Below are positions 32,201 through 41,473 of a stretch of 52,703 nt of DNA, in pieces. This DNA comes from a virus, in the IMG/VR virus record IMGVR_UViG_3300031857_000265, positions 1 to 52,703 of that record; one strand, 5' to 3'. How positions within the stretch are numbered: position 1 is the stretch's first letter; every line of letters begins with the position of its first letter. The notes under the pieces were generated by a model that was not told where the DNA came from, did not search any database, and saw nothing but the letters and a program-made list of their open reading frames with translations. A program made the position numbers and the translations under genes.

Positions 32201-33745
32201 ATAAGGGAATCGCTTGACGCCGAGCGCAAACAGCTGGAGAGCGACATCGGCAACCTCGACACCGCCAACAACTCGCTGGCCAAGGCCCTGCAGGAGATCA
32301 CGAAACGGGAGAACCAGTACAACGAGATGGTCGGCAAGACCATGTACACCCTCGAGGGGACGGGTGTGGCGACGGCGGAGGTGGCCGCCCTGTTCGACGA
32401 ACTCGGCCTGTCCATCGAGGAGACGAGCGTCGGCATCCACGAGTTCAACCGCCTGATCGGGATGACGGGCGACCTGGCCGCCGACAGGGCCACCGGCGCG
32501 GGCAGGATGGGGAGGTCCCTGCTCGCCGACAGCCAGCTCCAGAGCGACCTGGCCGAGGGGAGGAGCAGGCTGCGACAACAGCTCGAGGACACGTTCTCGT
32601 ACACGGGGCCGATGTCCAAGGACGAGGCAACGATCGTCGTCGGGCAGACGGTCAACGAGATCGTCGGCAACGCCATGGCGGAATACGCCGCCGGCAACAT
32701 CAAGTTCTCGGATTTGGTCGGCGTGGGGGAAACCCCGGGCATGCTCCAGAACCAACTCGCCGGACTCGTGTACGGGGCCGCCGAGGCCGGGCTCTCGCCC
32801 GAACTCGTGAGCGGCCTCGCCGACGCCGTCTTCGGCGAGGGCAAACTCATCGACCAGGCGAACCAGGCGAAGACCGACCCGTTCAAGAGGGCGCAGTTCG
32901 ACGCGGTGTTCAACCAGGATCTCACCTCGAAGATGGACAACCTCGCGCTGGACTTCGGTGCCAAGATAGCGGAGGGCTCGATGTCGGTGCCCGAGGCCCT
33001 CGAAAGTGCGACTAGCGAACTGGTCACGTGGCTGGAAGATCCCATGAACGGGGGGCTTGAGGTCACACCCGAGACGGAGTCCAAGCTGAAGAACCTCCTG
33101 TCGGGGACCATCATGAACGCCCCGCAGGCCATGGCGGATGCGATGCGCTCCGCCGGCATGGACGTCGCCGCGATGATCCGCGCCGCCATGACCGGTGCGA
33201 CCTACAACCCCTCGGCCGTGGCGGCCAGGCTGGACCCATCACTCAACCCCTACGGCGGGACGGGCAACCCGAACATCGACAGGCCGCAGCCGGTAAAGGA
33301 ACCGCCCCCGCCGTCGGGCGACACGAGGACGAGCAGGTTCTCCCGCGTCATGTCCGCCCACGCTCGCCTCAACTCCATGGTCCCGGGCAGGCGGATCGTC
33401 ACCTCCGGCATCAGGGACACGATGCTCGGGTCGATCGGGTCCGACCACTCCACGGGGTCGGCCTACGACCTCGTCGGCGACAACCTCGTCTCGTACGCCA
33501 ACAACGTCAGGAACGTGGGCGGGTTCGCCGAGTTCCACGGCGGCGGCTCCGGCAAGCACCTCCACGTCGTCCCGCCGGTCGGGGACACGACGACGTCGAG
33601 GGCGGGCGGTTACGGCGGCTCGTCGTCGACCAACTACTACAACTTCGAGATCAGCGGAGGCCCCGGCATGGATCCCGACGACATCGCCGAGGCGGTCATG
33701 CGTAGGATCGAGAGGGCCGAGAGGAACAGGAGGGAGAGGGTGTGA
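29204..33745 (+). CDS. Tape measure protein with C-terminal M15-peptidase-like domain
   Basis: 1513 aa. TTG 29204 is chosen because a full GGAGGTGA lies 6 bases upstream; ATG 29210 is 12 away. The N-terminus is coiled coil, with hydrophobic Gly/Ala/Met-rich membrane-like stretches at about 520-570 and 780-850. Near the C-terminus, SDHSTGSAYDL (H1415, D1422) and KHLHV (H1452/H1454) give the H-D-H zinc pattern of D-Ala-D-Ala carboxypeptidase/endolysin M15 domains. The protein sets tail length and is ejected with DNA, so the peptidase could open the peptidoglycan. The last residues before the stop are very basic. Confidence 0.9.
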   Translation: MSMIPSGADASVSIKVDVDDAGAQARMAALEARMKALEKQSERSGKAAGSYGQRLDDMSKRSSRADKSNKDLLKTGDALRKMFGGLGKIVKFATIEFGLMTAALGAMQFALWAGQTAMKGFHALLRATGAAAGVAVGAIATVLGALRELQSVKLAPIMGGIVESRTQTNAFFADRRFAMFDQKTMAGILQSAAEQGRVIDATFRNELAKLANYSLGDPKKLAEIQKTFQQMSKDGKVTVKTYEDLRAVSPALAKAFDEMAGGTKKGEAAARAGSVSYQKFFDAVMAGNLEALKPFQGALDNINSTLIGTLKGAFVGVKEQFTRMGEPLLAGLRRPITILEREISLFVLKVNGTVQKVFPTLFDVKDENNNTITRVFDRLATSINTNMGKISGWVESIRGWGRSVSDFFGKLGNGLRHYSRGWDKLFEGILRPFGQEFVSTLSHLFDTFNKLIEDQPLGSFERMIRAVGEAVRNLITGFGQLKAAIAPVFAAFSNILGVLAKLTSLPGIQFLIPMLLMGRFMRGRAGGGGGMGAVGAAAGASMFASATPGMGLLGMAAMPLMMGMSGFGTRTRYGAASAGNYAANRAAGAGRIPSALFSSPLGFGFASNRRDGMGRGVSAMLAGSAARGAMAQGFVDRRGRTITGSVAATQQARIDALMANRAQMQSILGQTGAGDDIRKYMRNQGYDFVAGDPNARKGSITAGDHYVNRNDPTAGPMTAAQAKALQSQEAKDAIAARRRYNAEQIKQGRQQAIQTGKIQGREAGRAFVRDSAARFGKAAGMVGATVGLTMIGGMLSQSAGTNTAKAGLGGAMSGIGMGVGMGAAFGPAGMAAGALIGGAIGLFTGMGNARQQREAEKRQAREFVNETVFGGKTFNRSEDFRQARADAAKLQLDIMKLGDGEGSLKAQIAAIDARRAETIDAETSRVMGAARAEFGDEYDITNDAAALELMGQELIKNKRLTDEYIKDIFGDDGVASSMGELNDAIASVYDTGVGRNDKQIRESLDAERKQLESDIGNLDTANNSLAKALQEITKRENQYNEMVGKTMYTLEGTGVATAEVAALFDELGLSIEETSVGIHEFNRLIGMTGDLAADRATGAGRMGRSLLADSQLQSDLAEGRSRLRQQLEDTFSYTGPMSKDEATIVVGQTVNEIVGNAMAEYAAGNIKFSDLVGVGETPGMLQNQLAGLVYGAAEAGLSPELVSGLADAVFGEGKLIDQANQAKTDPFKRAQFDAVFNQDLTSKMDNLALDFGAKIAEGSMSVPEALESATSELVTWLEDPMNGGLEVTPETESKLKNLLSGTIMNAPQAMADAMRSAGMDVAAMIRAAMTGATYNPSAVAARLDPSLNPYGGTGNPNIDRPQPVKEPPPPSGDTRTSRFSRVMSAHARLNSMVPGRRIVTSGIRDTMLGSIGSDHSTGSAYDLVGDNLVSYANNVRNVGGFAEFHGGGSGKHLHVVPPVGDTTTSRAGGYGGSSSTNYYNFEISGGPGMDPDDIAEAVMRRIERAERNRRERV

Positions 33746-34596
33746 GTACAGTCCTCCCCCCGCGGCCGTTCCTCCAGATCGTCAGGAACAGCCCAACCAC
33801 CGCCCCACCGAGCGTCAGGACGCAGGCGAGGACGGCGACCGTGTCGAGCAACCTGACCCTCGCCGAGATGACGGCGAGGCGCGGTTCCGCCAGGCCCGGC
33901 GCGGCCCGCTCCGTTGTCTCGGCGTGGACAGCGAACACCGCCGACGCCGTTATTCCAGCCGGCTCTGGACAGGCGGTCACAGTTCTCCCCGCGCCGAGCA
34001 GGCTCAAGATCGTGTCGTTCGCAACCGTCTCGGCGACCAGCACGGAGAGGGTCACCTACTCCTTCGTCATCTCGCCCAACGAGGTATCCGCGAGCAGGAC
34101 GGGGATCAACTACACGGAGATCGGGCGTCCCGGCAGGAAACCCCTCCTCAGGTCGGCATCGCTCAACCTCCAACAGCTGACGATCACCGTGATGGTGCTC
34201 AACGAGGACAGGTCGTACCTGTCGTCGGCGCAGGCGCAGGTGGACGCGCTGGAGGCCCTGTCCCGGCTGGACTACGACCTCTCGATCGTCTACGCGGGCG
34301 TTGACCCCGCGAAGAGGTGGAGGCTCACCGACCTCCGTTACAGGTCGGTCCGCAGGAACGCCGCGAACGACGTGTCCATCGCCGAGGCGGACCTCACCTT
34401 CACCGAGGTGACGGCCATGCCCGCCGTCGTCCCGGGCATGCCGACAATCAAGGACGTGCCGCAGTCCAGGAACACGGCGGCGAACCCTGGCGCCACGACC
34501 CCGGGGCAGCGCGGCGGAAGCCAGGCGATCATCGACAGGATCATCGCCGCCGGTCCGACACCCAACAACCCCGGCACATCCGGGGGCGGGGTATGA
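33742..34596 (+). CDS. Tail/baseplate protein between tape measure and hub (gp53/XkdP-like position)
   Basis: 284 aa from GTG 33742 (GTGA overlap). The core (about 90-220) contains VTYSFVISPNEVSASRTGINYTEI, PGRKPLLRSASLNL, and a RYDL/LTDLRYRSVRR segment, a pattern of proteins after the tape measure in contractile tails that usually join tube and baseplate and often carry LysM. No LysM repeat is visible. The ends are Pro/Gly-rich. Confidence 0.55.
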   Translation: MSTVLPPRPFLQIVRNSPTTAPPSVRTQARTATVSSNLTLAEMTARRGSARPGAARSVVSAWTANTADAVIPAGSGQAVTVLPAPSRLKIVSFATVSATSTERVTYSFVISPNEVSASRTGINYTEIGRPGRKPLLRSASLNLQQLTITVMVLNEDRSYLSSAQAQVDALEALSRLDYDLSIVYAGVDPAKRWRLTDLRYRSVRRNAANDVSIAEADLTFTEVTAMPAVVPGMPTIKDVPQSRNTAANPGATTPGQRGGSQAIIDRIIAAGPTPNNPGTSGGGV

Positions 34597-36077
34597 TAAC
34601 CGGCGTCCTGCTCGGCGACATCGGCGAACGGGGGCGGGTGGTTGCCAAGAACAGGAAGGACGGGACGGTCGTCCTGGCCGCCGCCGCCCCCCACAACCTG
34701 TCCGTCGGCGACATGGTGACGGTCTCGGGCCTCGGGGCGGGGTGGGACGGGACTTTCACGATCCTCGCGGTCGCCTTCGGCGTCCTGTTCTCGTACTCGT
34801 CCGCGGGCGTTGACGTCGCCCAGGTCGCCGCAACCGGCACGTACGCGAGGTCTGACGGCCCGGCGGCCGACATCTCCGAGATCATCACCAGGATGAGCGT
34901 GAGCCTGACCGCGGCGGAGGTCAGCCAAGTCAGCATCTCCGTCGTCGACCCGGGGTTGGTGTACCTGAACGCCAACTACTTCCAGCTCAGGCAGAAGGTC
35001 AAGTGCCTCGGCGAGGTCTTCGAGATCGCCGCCGTCGAGGTGTCGCAGGGCAACGCCGGGGAGACCGTAACCATCGACTGTCGCCTCACGGGGATCCAAC
35101 AACTCAAGAGGGATAAGGGTTCCGCCGTGTTCACGGCGGGGTCGGCGACGTCGTTCGCCTCGGAGAGGGCGAGGCTCGTAGGCCTTGACTTCTTCGGGGA
35201 AAGCACGGCCGCCAAGGCGACCATCTCCAGGATCAGGAACGACACCACGGACGAGTCGACGTGGGACGTCATCAAGAGGCTGGCCGGCGAAAACCAGTTC
35301 GTCACATTCGAGACCGGGGGGCGTCTCTTCTTCACCTCACAGCAGTTCCTGCTGGGCAAGTACGCGATCTCGGAACAGTCGGCCACCCCCGGCTTCCTCA
35401 CCACGGTCGTGAGGTGGCGGCCGAGGTTCGGGACCATTGAACTGGAGGGGGCCGCGTCAACCTCAACGGCGGCACTGACGCTTCCGGCGATCGTCGGGCC
35501 ACCGGGCAGGCCGACGCTGAAGAAGGGCTCGAAGGACACCGAGCATGTGAGGTATGTGCAGAACGTCCTCAAGCAGAGGGCGGGGCAAGGGACCCTGGTC
35601 GTCGACGGCATCTTCGGGACGAAGACGTACAACGCCGTGGTCAACCTCCAGAGGTTCTTCAGGACGCCCGCCAACGGGACGGTCGGGACCGTAACGTGGC
35701 AGATCATTGACTTTCTCGCGTCCGGCTACACGGGTGCCGACTCGGGCAGGAGTTTCGTGGTGGAGCCGATCGAGTGCCCCGAAGTCCGCAGGTCGGACGA
35801 CACTTACGAGGAGATGACCGCCACGTTCCGCGTCGACAGGGAGGTGGGGAGGAAGTTCAGGCCCGGCATGACCATCACCATCGAGGGAATACCCGGTTTC
35901 ACGGCCAACCTGTTGGTGAACGAGGTCTCCTGGGAGGAGGGGACGCCCGACCCGGTGTCCGTATCTGCGTCAACACCCAGCCTGCCCACCGAGTACAAGA
36001 AGAGGCAGGAACTCCTGGCCAAGGTAGACCTGACGGGCGGAGGTTTCACCAACACGGCCGCAGGAGGATTCGCGTGA
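34593..36077 (+). CDS. Baseplate hub protein with inserted peptidoglycan-binding domain
   Basis: 494 aa from ATG 34593 (ATGA overlap). The N- and C-terminal parts have the hub (P2 gpD/T4 gp27-like) character, e.g. ISEIITRMSVSLTAAEVSQV and TIEGIPGFTANLLVNEVSW. Residues about 308-375 are an inserted PG_binding_1-type repeat: KGSKDTEHVRYVQNVLKQ, VVDGIFGTKTYNAVVNLQRFF, GTVTWQIID. The insertion would let the hub dock to cell-wall peptidoglycan during penetration. Confidence 0.8.
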   Translation: MITGVLLGDIGERGRVVAKNRKDGTVVLAAAAPHNLSVGDMVTVSGLGAGWDGTFTILAVAFGVLFSYSSAGVDVAQVAATGTYARSDGPAADISEIITRMSVSLTAAEVSQVSISVVDPGLVYLNANYFQLRQKVKCLGEVFEIAAVEVSQGNAGETVTIDCRLTGIQQLKRDKGSAVFTAGSATSFASERARLVGLDFFGESTAAKATISRIRNDTTDESTWDVIKRLAGENQFVTFETGGRLFFTSQQFLLGKYAISEQSATPGFLTTVVRWRPRFGTIELEGAASTSTAALTLPAIVGPPGRPTLKKGSKDTEHVRYVQNVLKQRAGQGTLVVDGIFGTKTYNAVVNLQRFFRTPANGTVGTVTWQIIDFLASGYTGADSGRSFVVEPIECPEVRRSDDTYEEMTATFRVDREVGRKFRPGMTITIEGIPGFTANLLVNEVSWEEGTPDPVSVSASTPSLPTEYKKRQELLAKVDLTGGGFTNTAAGGFA

Positions 36078-36340
36078 ACCGCTACACCACGCCGCTAAAG
36101 AACGCATCGGTCCCGTTCAACCCCGTTGGCATCTGGAACGCCGTCGTCACAGAGGTTCCCGACCACAGGCTGAAGGTCAGGGTCCCGAGGTTGTCAGGCG
36201 ACATGGAGTACGGCCCCCTCTACGTCCTCGGTCGCGAGGACGACGTGTACGAGGTCGGCGACCTCGTGGTGGTGACGTTCCTCGAGGGCAGGCAGGACGA
36301 GCTCATAGTCATCGGAAGAGTCAGGCAAGGCGCGCCGTGA
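36074..36340 (+). CDS. Small OB-fold baseplate spike-like protein (gp5/gpV N-domain type)
   Basis: 88 aa from GTG 36074 (GTGA overlap). It has the strand order of the spike OB domain: IWNAVVTEVPDHRLKVRVPRL, then YEVGDLVVVTFLEGRQDELIVIGRV. Unlike long spikes there is no beta-helix or lysozyme part, so the tip may be another protein. It lies between hub and gp25-like wedge, the usual place. Confidence 0.7.
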   Translation: MNRYTTPLKNASVPFNPVGIWNAVVTEVPDHRLKVRVPRLSGDMEYGPLYVLGREDDVYEVGDLVVVTFLEGRQDELIVIGRVRQGAP

Positions 36341-36723
36341 TCCCGGGCGACGTTCTTGTGGCAGAATGGCGAACGATGGAACTCCTTTCCCTACCCTTCA
36401 GGATCGGCGCAGACGGCAGGGCCGACAGGATCTGGCAAGGCTCGGACGCCCACGCCCAGCAACAGGCCGTCCAGTTCGTGTCGACGAGGGTCGGGGAGCT
36501 CGCCATGTCGCCCCTGTACGGGTTGCAGGACCCCGCGTTCAGGCGAACCGACGCCGCCGAAGTGGTCGTTGGAATGGCGACATTCCACCCCGGGGTCCAG
36601 CTGAACTCCGTGTACGTCTACGGCGACGAGTCGGGCATGGGCGAGGTCGTGGTCGAGGTCGCCCCGGTGACGGGAACGAGCACCGCAACCGTGGCCGAAC
36701 GGAGCGTGGTCTTCAATGCCTAG
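36337..36723 (+). CDS. Baseplate wedge protein, GPW/gp25-like
   Basis: 128 aa from GTG 36337 (GTGA overlap). ATG 36376 gives 115 aa, has the extended -10-like TGGCAGAAT ending 8 nt before it, and starts where family members usually do. LSLPFRIGADGRADRIW, VQFVSTRVGELAMSPLYGLQDPAFRR and a VVVEVAPV end match the gp25 pattern. It joins sheath and baseplate. Confidence 0.75.
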   Translation: MIPGDVLVAEWRTMELLSLPFRIGADGRADRIWQGSDAHAQQQAVQFVSTRVGELAMSPLYGLQDPAFRRTDAAEVVVGMATFHPGVQLNSVYVYGDESGMGEVVVEVAPVTGTSTATVAERSVVFNA

Positions 36724-38407
36724 TCCCGACGTCAGGAACTTCGTCGACCTGACCCTCTACGACCTGGACAGCCAGTCCATCTACCTCAGGGCCCTCGACT
36801 ACATGAAGGTCGTGTTCCCCGAGTTCGAGCCGACCGAGGGATCCCTCGAGTCGGTCATCCTGCAATCGGTGGCCATGGAGGTCGCCGACCTGGTGACCTC
36901 GATCAACAGGCTCCCCGGCGGTGTCGTGCAGGTCCTGTTGAGGTTGTTCGACGTCCAGAGGCAGGAGGGCGTACCACCGACGGCGGTCGTCCAGCTCAAG
37001 GGTGCGACGACGACCAGCTATGCGATCCCCGCCGGCACGAGGTTGTTCTACCAGTCAACCCTGAACTCCACGCCGCTCGTCCTCGTCACCGACACCGCGA
37101 CGACGCTCACCCACCCGAAGACCGTGAGCAGCGTCTCGGTCACCGACGACGTGGCCACCGTGACCACGTCCGACTACCACGGTTTCGCCGTGGGCCAGAC
37201 CGTAACGCTGGCCGGATTCACGGACACGGACTTCAACGACTCGTTCGAGATTGACTCCGTAGGGGACAAGACGTTCACGTTCGCCATCGTCAAGGCGAAC
37301 ACCAGCGAGACTCCGACCAGCGCCACCGCAACACCGCCGCTCTCCCACCCGGCGACGGCGTTCGTCCAGGCCACGGGCACGTTCATCACCGACGGGTTCA
37401 ACGGGATCCCCTCGGGGACAGCCCTCGACCTGCTGTCCGTGGTCCCGCAGATCGCCTCCGCATACCTTGCCTCAGTCGTGTCGGGCGGCCTCAACACGGA
37501 GGATGACGACACATACTTCCAGAGGGCCAGCGCAAACCTCGCCAGGGTCAACGACTCGCTGGTTACCGCCGACAACTTCACCCAATGGGTGGTGACATCG
37601 GGCGACTTCGCGGATGTGTACAGGGCGACAGCGGTTGACGCCGCCGACGCCGAGAGGCAGGAGAGTGCGGGGTCGGTTCTCCTCGTCGTGGCCCCGATTG
37701 ACGCGTCGTCCACGAACCTGATCTCGGGCGACGGAACGGGGATCTCGCAGTCCAGCCCCTCGTGGGGCGTGAAGGACGAGATCAGGCTCGCCGCGTCCCA
37801 GAGGTCGCACCCGCTGTTGGACATCAACGTCTCGGACCCGATGCTCGCCACCGTCTCGTGTGCCGTGAGCCTCTCACCGTTCGGCTCGACCACGGGTACG
37901 GCGGTTTCGGCCCTTGCGACATCGGTCATTGAGGGCATCGTCAACCCCAACACCTGGGATTGGTCGACGACGCTCCGCAAGAACGACATCATCGCGGCGG
38001 TATCCGCCACGACCGACGAGAACGGCGGCAGGGCCGTTGCGTACGTTACGTCGGTGGAGATCTCGCTGGACGACGTCGTCGTCCCCGCCAGCGGCGCGAA
38101 GAACAAGCCGTCGGCGACATTCTCCCTCGCCAGCACCACGTGGACATGCACGGTCTCCGCCGGCCATGACATGGACTCGTCCGACACCAACTACTTCGCC
38201 GTCTACCACTCGTCAACCGGCTGGTGGCTAAAGGAGGTGACCGTCACCTCGTCGACACAGTTCACCTTCTCCAACACTGGGATCGGGTCGACCACACCGA
38301 CGGACTGGGCCATCGTCGGCTACGTGGATTCTGCGACGGGCGACCTAATCCTCGACGACCAAGCACCGCTGGTCGTGTCGGGGTCACACGTGATCACGGT
38401 GGTCTAG
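36716..38407 (+). CDS. Baseplate J-like protein
   Basis: 563 aa overlapping the wedge gene by 8 bases. Baseplate J features: VILQSVAMEVADLVTSINRLPGGVVQVLLRLFDVQRQEG, then a beta prism core and DTYFQRASANLARVNDSLVTADNF. The region about 125-200 looks like an inserted beta domain (TLAGFTDTDFNDSF), and the C-terminal about 120 residues form another (STTWTCTVSAGHDMD). J-like proteins build the baseplate wedge with the gp25 and I proteins. Confidence 0.85.
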   Translation: MPSPDVRNFVDLTLYDLDSQSIYLRALDYMKVVFPEFEPTEGSLESVILQSVAMEVADLVTSINRLPGGVVQVLLRLFDVQRQEGVPPTAVVQLKGATTTSYAIPAGTRLFYQSTLNSTPLVLVTDTATTLTHPKTVSSVSVTDDVATVTTSDYHGFAVGQTVTLAGFTDTDFNDSFEIDSVGDKTFTFAIVKANTSETPTSATATPPLSHPATAFVQATGTFITDGFNGIPSGTALDLLSVVPQIASAYLASVVSGGLNTEDDDTYFQRASANLARVNDSLVTADNFTQWVVTSGDFADVYRATAVDAADAERQESAGSVLLVVAPIDASSTNLISGDGTGISQSSPSWGVKDEIRLAASQRSHPLLDINVSDPMLATVSCAVSLSPFGSTTGTAVSALATSVIEGIVNPNTWDWSTTLRKNDIIAAVSATTDENGGRAVAYVTSVEISLDDVVVPASGAKNKPSATFSLASTTWTCTVSAGHDMDSSDTNYFAVYHSSTGWWLKEVTVTSSTQFTFSNTGIGSTTPTDWAIVGYVDSATGDLILDDQAPLVVSGSHVITVV

Positions 38408-40036
38408 ATGTCCCACAGAAACCTGCTGACCACCGAAGAACAGGAAATAACCTACGTCCCCGGCCTGTGGGAGGTGTCCGGGACGAACACGATCTCGCGC
38501 TCGAGCGCACGATGGCGAGTCGCACCCGCGTCGTTGCTCCTGGCCAACACTTCGTCCTCGTCCGCAACCTGCAGGCTTGTCAGGAGTATCGACGTCGAGC
38601 CAGACAAGCAGTACAGACTCTTCGCTTTCGGCTACTCGGAAACCCCCGGCACGACCTTCGGCGTCAGGGCGAAGACGTATCTGGCGGCCTCGGCAACGCC
38701 GGAGGCCACGTACGAGTCCTCCACGGAGGCGTCCTACCAGAGGTGGACGCTCTCCTCGAGGGTTTTCACTACGGGGCAGGACACCGCTTCGGTGGATGTC
38801 GAGCTGTACGCCGAGGGTTCCCCGGTCTGGTTCGACCAAGTGGTCCTCATCGAATACCACGAGAAGCCGTACCACGCCTTCACGAACCTCGTCATGGGAC
38901 GCTTCCCTGAGTACATGATCGACTCCGACGAACAGACGTCCTACCACCTGTCAAGGTTCGTGGACCTGGGCGTCGAGCTCGGCGACGAGATACTCAGTGC
39001 CACGCTCGCCTTCGACTACATACCCGCCGTGGATGGCATCCCCGGGTACGACAGATGCACCCTCGTCGACCCCTCGTACTACCCCGACGAAACCGTGGCC
39101 AAGGCCGAGTGGCTCCCGTGGCTCGCCCAACTCGTCGGCGTCCAGGGTGTGAGGAGCGGGTCGAGTGGCCGCACCCCGTGGTTCTGGCTCGAGGAGGAGC
39201 GCGGCACGTGGTCGGAGATGGAGACAGAGATAGACCCGACCGCCAATCCCGTGTGGCCCGTGTCTTCGTTCACGAGGACCGCGGGGGTGGTGACGGCGAC
39301 GCTCGGGACACCGCAGACATCGGGACCCGCCTACTTCCCGGCGATCGGTGACGTCGTCGAGGTCACGAACGCAGAGGGCTTCTCCGGCTCGTACTCCGTC
39401 CTCACGTCCGACAGCGGCACGAAAGTTCTGACCTGGGCGCAGGATGCGTCCAACGGGACGTCGGCGGCGACGAGTTCGCTCAGGGTCTCCGACTCTTCGT
39501 GGGCGGAGATCGAGGCGGACAACCCCCTCGCCTTTGACACCGTCGCCGCACTCGCCCACCTCGTCCGCACGAGGGCCACCGGCCTCAGGGCGGGGACGGA
39601 CGCCGCGATTACCGCCGCCGTTAGGGCGGTCCTTGATGGTTATGAATCGCAGGGGACGGCACGGGTGTATGAGGGTGGCGGAATACTCGTCACCACCTCG
39701 GCGCCCCACCCGTTCGAGGCGGGGGACGAGGCTTGGATCTACGACTCAGCGGTGCCCGTGTTCAACACCGGGTGGGAACCTTCGCCGCAGACGGTCTCGT
39801 CGGTCATCGACGGGCAGTCGTTCGTCCTGTCGTCGGGCCTCGCCGACCTGGGATACGGCACGGCGGCATGCTGGGTGACCAACAAGAAGGTCGTTCTCGA
39901 GCGCGTTTCGCCGCTCTCGTGGGAGTTGACGGTGAAAACCGACGAGGCGCAGACGCAGGGTGTCGACCTCGTCGTGAGGGCGGCCAATCTGGCCAAACCC
40001 GCAGGCGTGGTCGTGTCTCACGGCTACAATACGTGA
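38408..40036 (+). CDS. Baseplate/tail protein, P2 I-like with beta-sandwich N-terminus
   Basis: 542 aa starting at the base after the J stop. The N-terminal about 150 residues look like a carbohydrate-binding beta sandwich (SIDVEPDKQYRLFAFGYSE, VDVELYAEGSPVWFDQVVLIEY). The I-like part has TNLVMGRFPEYMIDSD, then EWLPWLAQLVGVQG, the hallmark of tail protein I. It would connect the baseplate to the fibres that follow. An immunoglobulin-like insertion occurs near residues 280-345. Confidence 0.7.
   Translation: MSHRNLLTTEEQEITYVPGLWEVSGTNTISRSSARWRVAPASLLLANTSSSSATCRLVRSIDVEPDKQYRLFAFGYSETPGTTFGVRAKTYLAASATPEATYESSTEASYQRWTLSSRVFTTGQDTASVDVELYAEGSPVWFDQVVLIEYHEKPYHAFTNLVMGRFPEYMIDSDEQTSYHLSRFVDLGVELGDEILSATLAFDYIPAVDGIPGYDRCTLVDPSYYPDETVAKAEWLPWLAQLVGVQGVRSGSSGRTPWFWLEEERGTWSEMETEIDPTANPVWPVSSFTRTAGVVTATLGTPQTSGPAYFPAIGDVVEVTNAEGFSGSYSVLTSDSGTKVLTWAQDASNGTSAATSSLRVSDSSWAEIEADNPLAFDTVAALAHLVRTRATGLRAGTDAAITAAVRAVLDGYESQGTARVYEGGGILVTTSAPHPFEAGDEAWIYDSAVPVFNTGWEPSPQTVSSVIDGQSFVLSSGLADLGYGTAACWVTNKKVVLERVSPLSWELTVKTDEAQTQGVDLVVRAANLAKPAGVVVSHGYNT
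40025..40030 (+). promoter_or_regulatory. -10-like element before the fibre genes
   Basis: TACAAT at the very end of the I-like gene lies about 25 nt upstream of ATG 40055, which has a GGAGG site. It lacks the TG extension, and no -35 is evident. Confidence 0.35.
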
Positions 40037-40054
40037 CGAATCGGAGGCAGGCAA

Positions 40055-41464
40055 ATGACGATCGGGGCGACAACTAGGTTCGGTTTGACCACGTGGTCGT
40101 CGGGAGACGACGCCTTCGGGCGGGCGCAGTTCCAGCAGGCGAACCTCTCGATCGACAACCTCGCCGCCATCTTCAGGTCGGGGACGACCGCGGCGACCCC
40201 GGACCCCACGGAGCCGTCCCACCAGAAGACCTTCTGGTACGACACGACGACATCCGTCCTCTACTACAACGACGGTTCGACATGGAGGCCGGTTGACGAC
40301 AAGGCCATCTCCGGCGACGCATACACGGTCGTGGCCGGGAGCGTCTCGTCCCCCCAGGGCTCCTCGGCGAGGATCGCCCGCGCCGACCACAAGCACGCCG
40401 TGTCAACGGCCGCGGCGTCGACCATCAGCGGCTCCAACTCCGAGGGAACATCGTCCTCGCTCGCAAGGGCCGACCACAACCACAACATCGCCGCTGGGAC
40501 GGTGAGCGCAACAATGCTCGCCGGCAACATCGGCAAGGCCCTGCTGGCGACCGACGTCGTGAAGGCGAACGGCGGGCTGTCCTTCGACACCACCAACGGG
40601 CTGTCCGTGAACACGGGGGCAACGATAGAGCTGTCGTCGAACGCCCTCATCGTCAAGGCGAACACCATCGACCAGACGCACCTGACGGCGAGCGTCGCCG
40701 GAAACGGACTTGCCGGCGGTAACGGCACAGCCCTGTCGGTAAACACCGACGGCACGACGCTCGAGATCAACTCCGACTCCCTCAGGGTGAAGGACTCCGG
40801 GGTGGGCAAGGCCAAGCTGAACTCCGACGTCGTCAAGGCCAACGGCGGCCTCGTCTTCGCCGCCCTCGACGGCCTGTCCGTCAACACCGACGGGACGACG
40901 GTGGAACTCTCGGCGGGCGGTGCGGTCAGGGTGAAGGACTCCGGCGTCGGCAAGGCGAAGCTCAACTCGGACGTCGTCAAGTCGCTCGGAGGCCTAACCT
41001 TCTCGAGCGGCGACGGGCTGTCGGTGAACACATCGGCAACGGTCGGCCTATCCTCCGGCAACCTCATCGTCAACACGGGCAGCATCGGGCCGACGCACCT
41101 CACCGCCGGAGTGGCCGGCAACGGCATCACCGGCGGCGCCGGGACCGCCCTCGCCGTCGTCCCCGACCCCAACGGCGTGGCCACGGGGGTGGCCAGCATC
41201 TCGGTCGGCGCCTCCGGCGTAAAGGTCAACGGCGGCATCGTGTTCACCTCGGCCGGCACCCCGAGCGCCTCTTACCCCGACGGGAACATGAGCGTGGACA
41301 CCACGAACCACCTCCTCTACTACCGCTCGGGGTCCGCGTGGAGGAACGCCCTATGGGCCGCTGGCACCGTCAACAGTGCGCCTTCGGCCAAGGGGGTGTG
41401 GGTCTCCAACGGGACGGCCCCCACGACGCAGGGTTCGGTCGGCGACATCTGGATCACCTACTAA
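40055..41464 (+). CDS. Tail fibre protein with repeated beta modules
   Basis: 469 aa. Residues about 160-360 are a run of similar units (VVKANGGLSFDTTNGLSVNT, VVKANGGLVFAALDGLSVNT, VVKSLGGLTFSSGDGLSVNT, each with KDSGVGKAKLNSD or ...THLTA linkers), typical of trimeric shaft repeats. The C-terminus has NMSVDTTNHLLYYRSGSAWRN and a Gly/Ser end. It probably forms a trimeric rod attached to the baseplate. Confidence 0.75.
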   Translation: MTIGATTRFGLTTWSSGDDAFGRAQFQQANLSIDNLAAIFRSGTTAATPDPTEPSHQKTFWYDTTTSVLYYNDGSTWRPVDDKAISGDAYTVVAGSVSSPQGSSARIARADHKHAVSTAAASTISGSNSEGTSSSLARADHNHNIAAGTVSATMLAGNIGKALLATDVVKANGGLSFDTTNGLSVNTGATIELSSNALIVKANTIDQTHLTASVAGNGLAGGNGTALSVNTDGTTLEINSDSLRVKDSGVGKAKLNSDVVKANGGLVFAALDGLSVNTDGTTVELSAGGAVRVKDSGVGKAKLNSDVVKSLGGLTFSSGDGLSVNTSATVGLSSGNLIVNTGSIGPTHLTAGVAGNGITGGAGTALAVVPDPNGVATGVASISVGASGVKVNGGIVFTSAGTPSASYPDGNMSVDTTNHLLYYRSGSAWRNALWAAGTVNSAPSAKGVWVSNGTAPTTQGSVGDIWITY

Positions 41465-41473
41465 GGTCCGCCA

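Noticed and set aside
30533-32755. 740-codon minus-strand frame opposite the tape measure gene
   Set aside because: Antisense shadow; no start signal, no motif, and the plus strand encodes a continuous tape measure.
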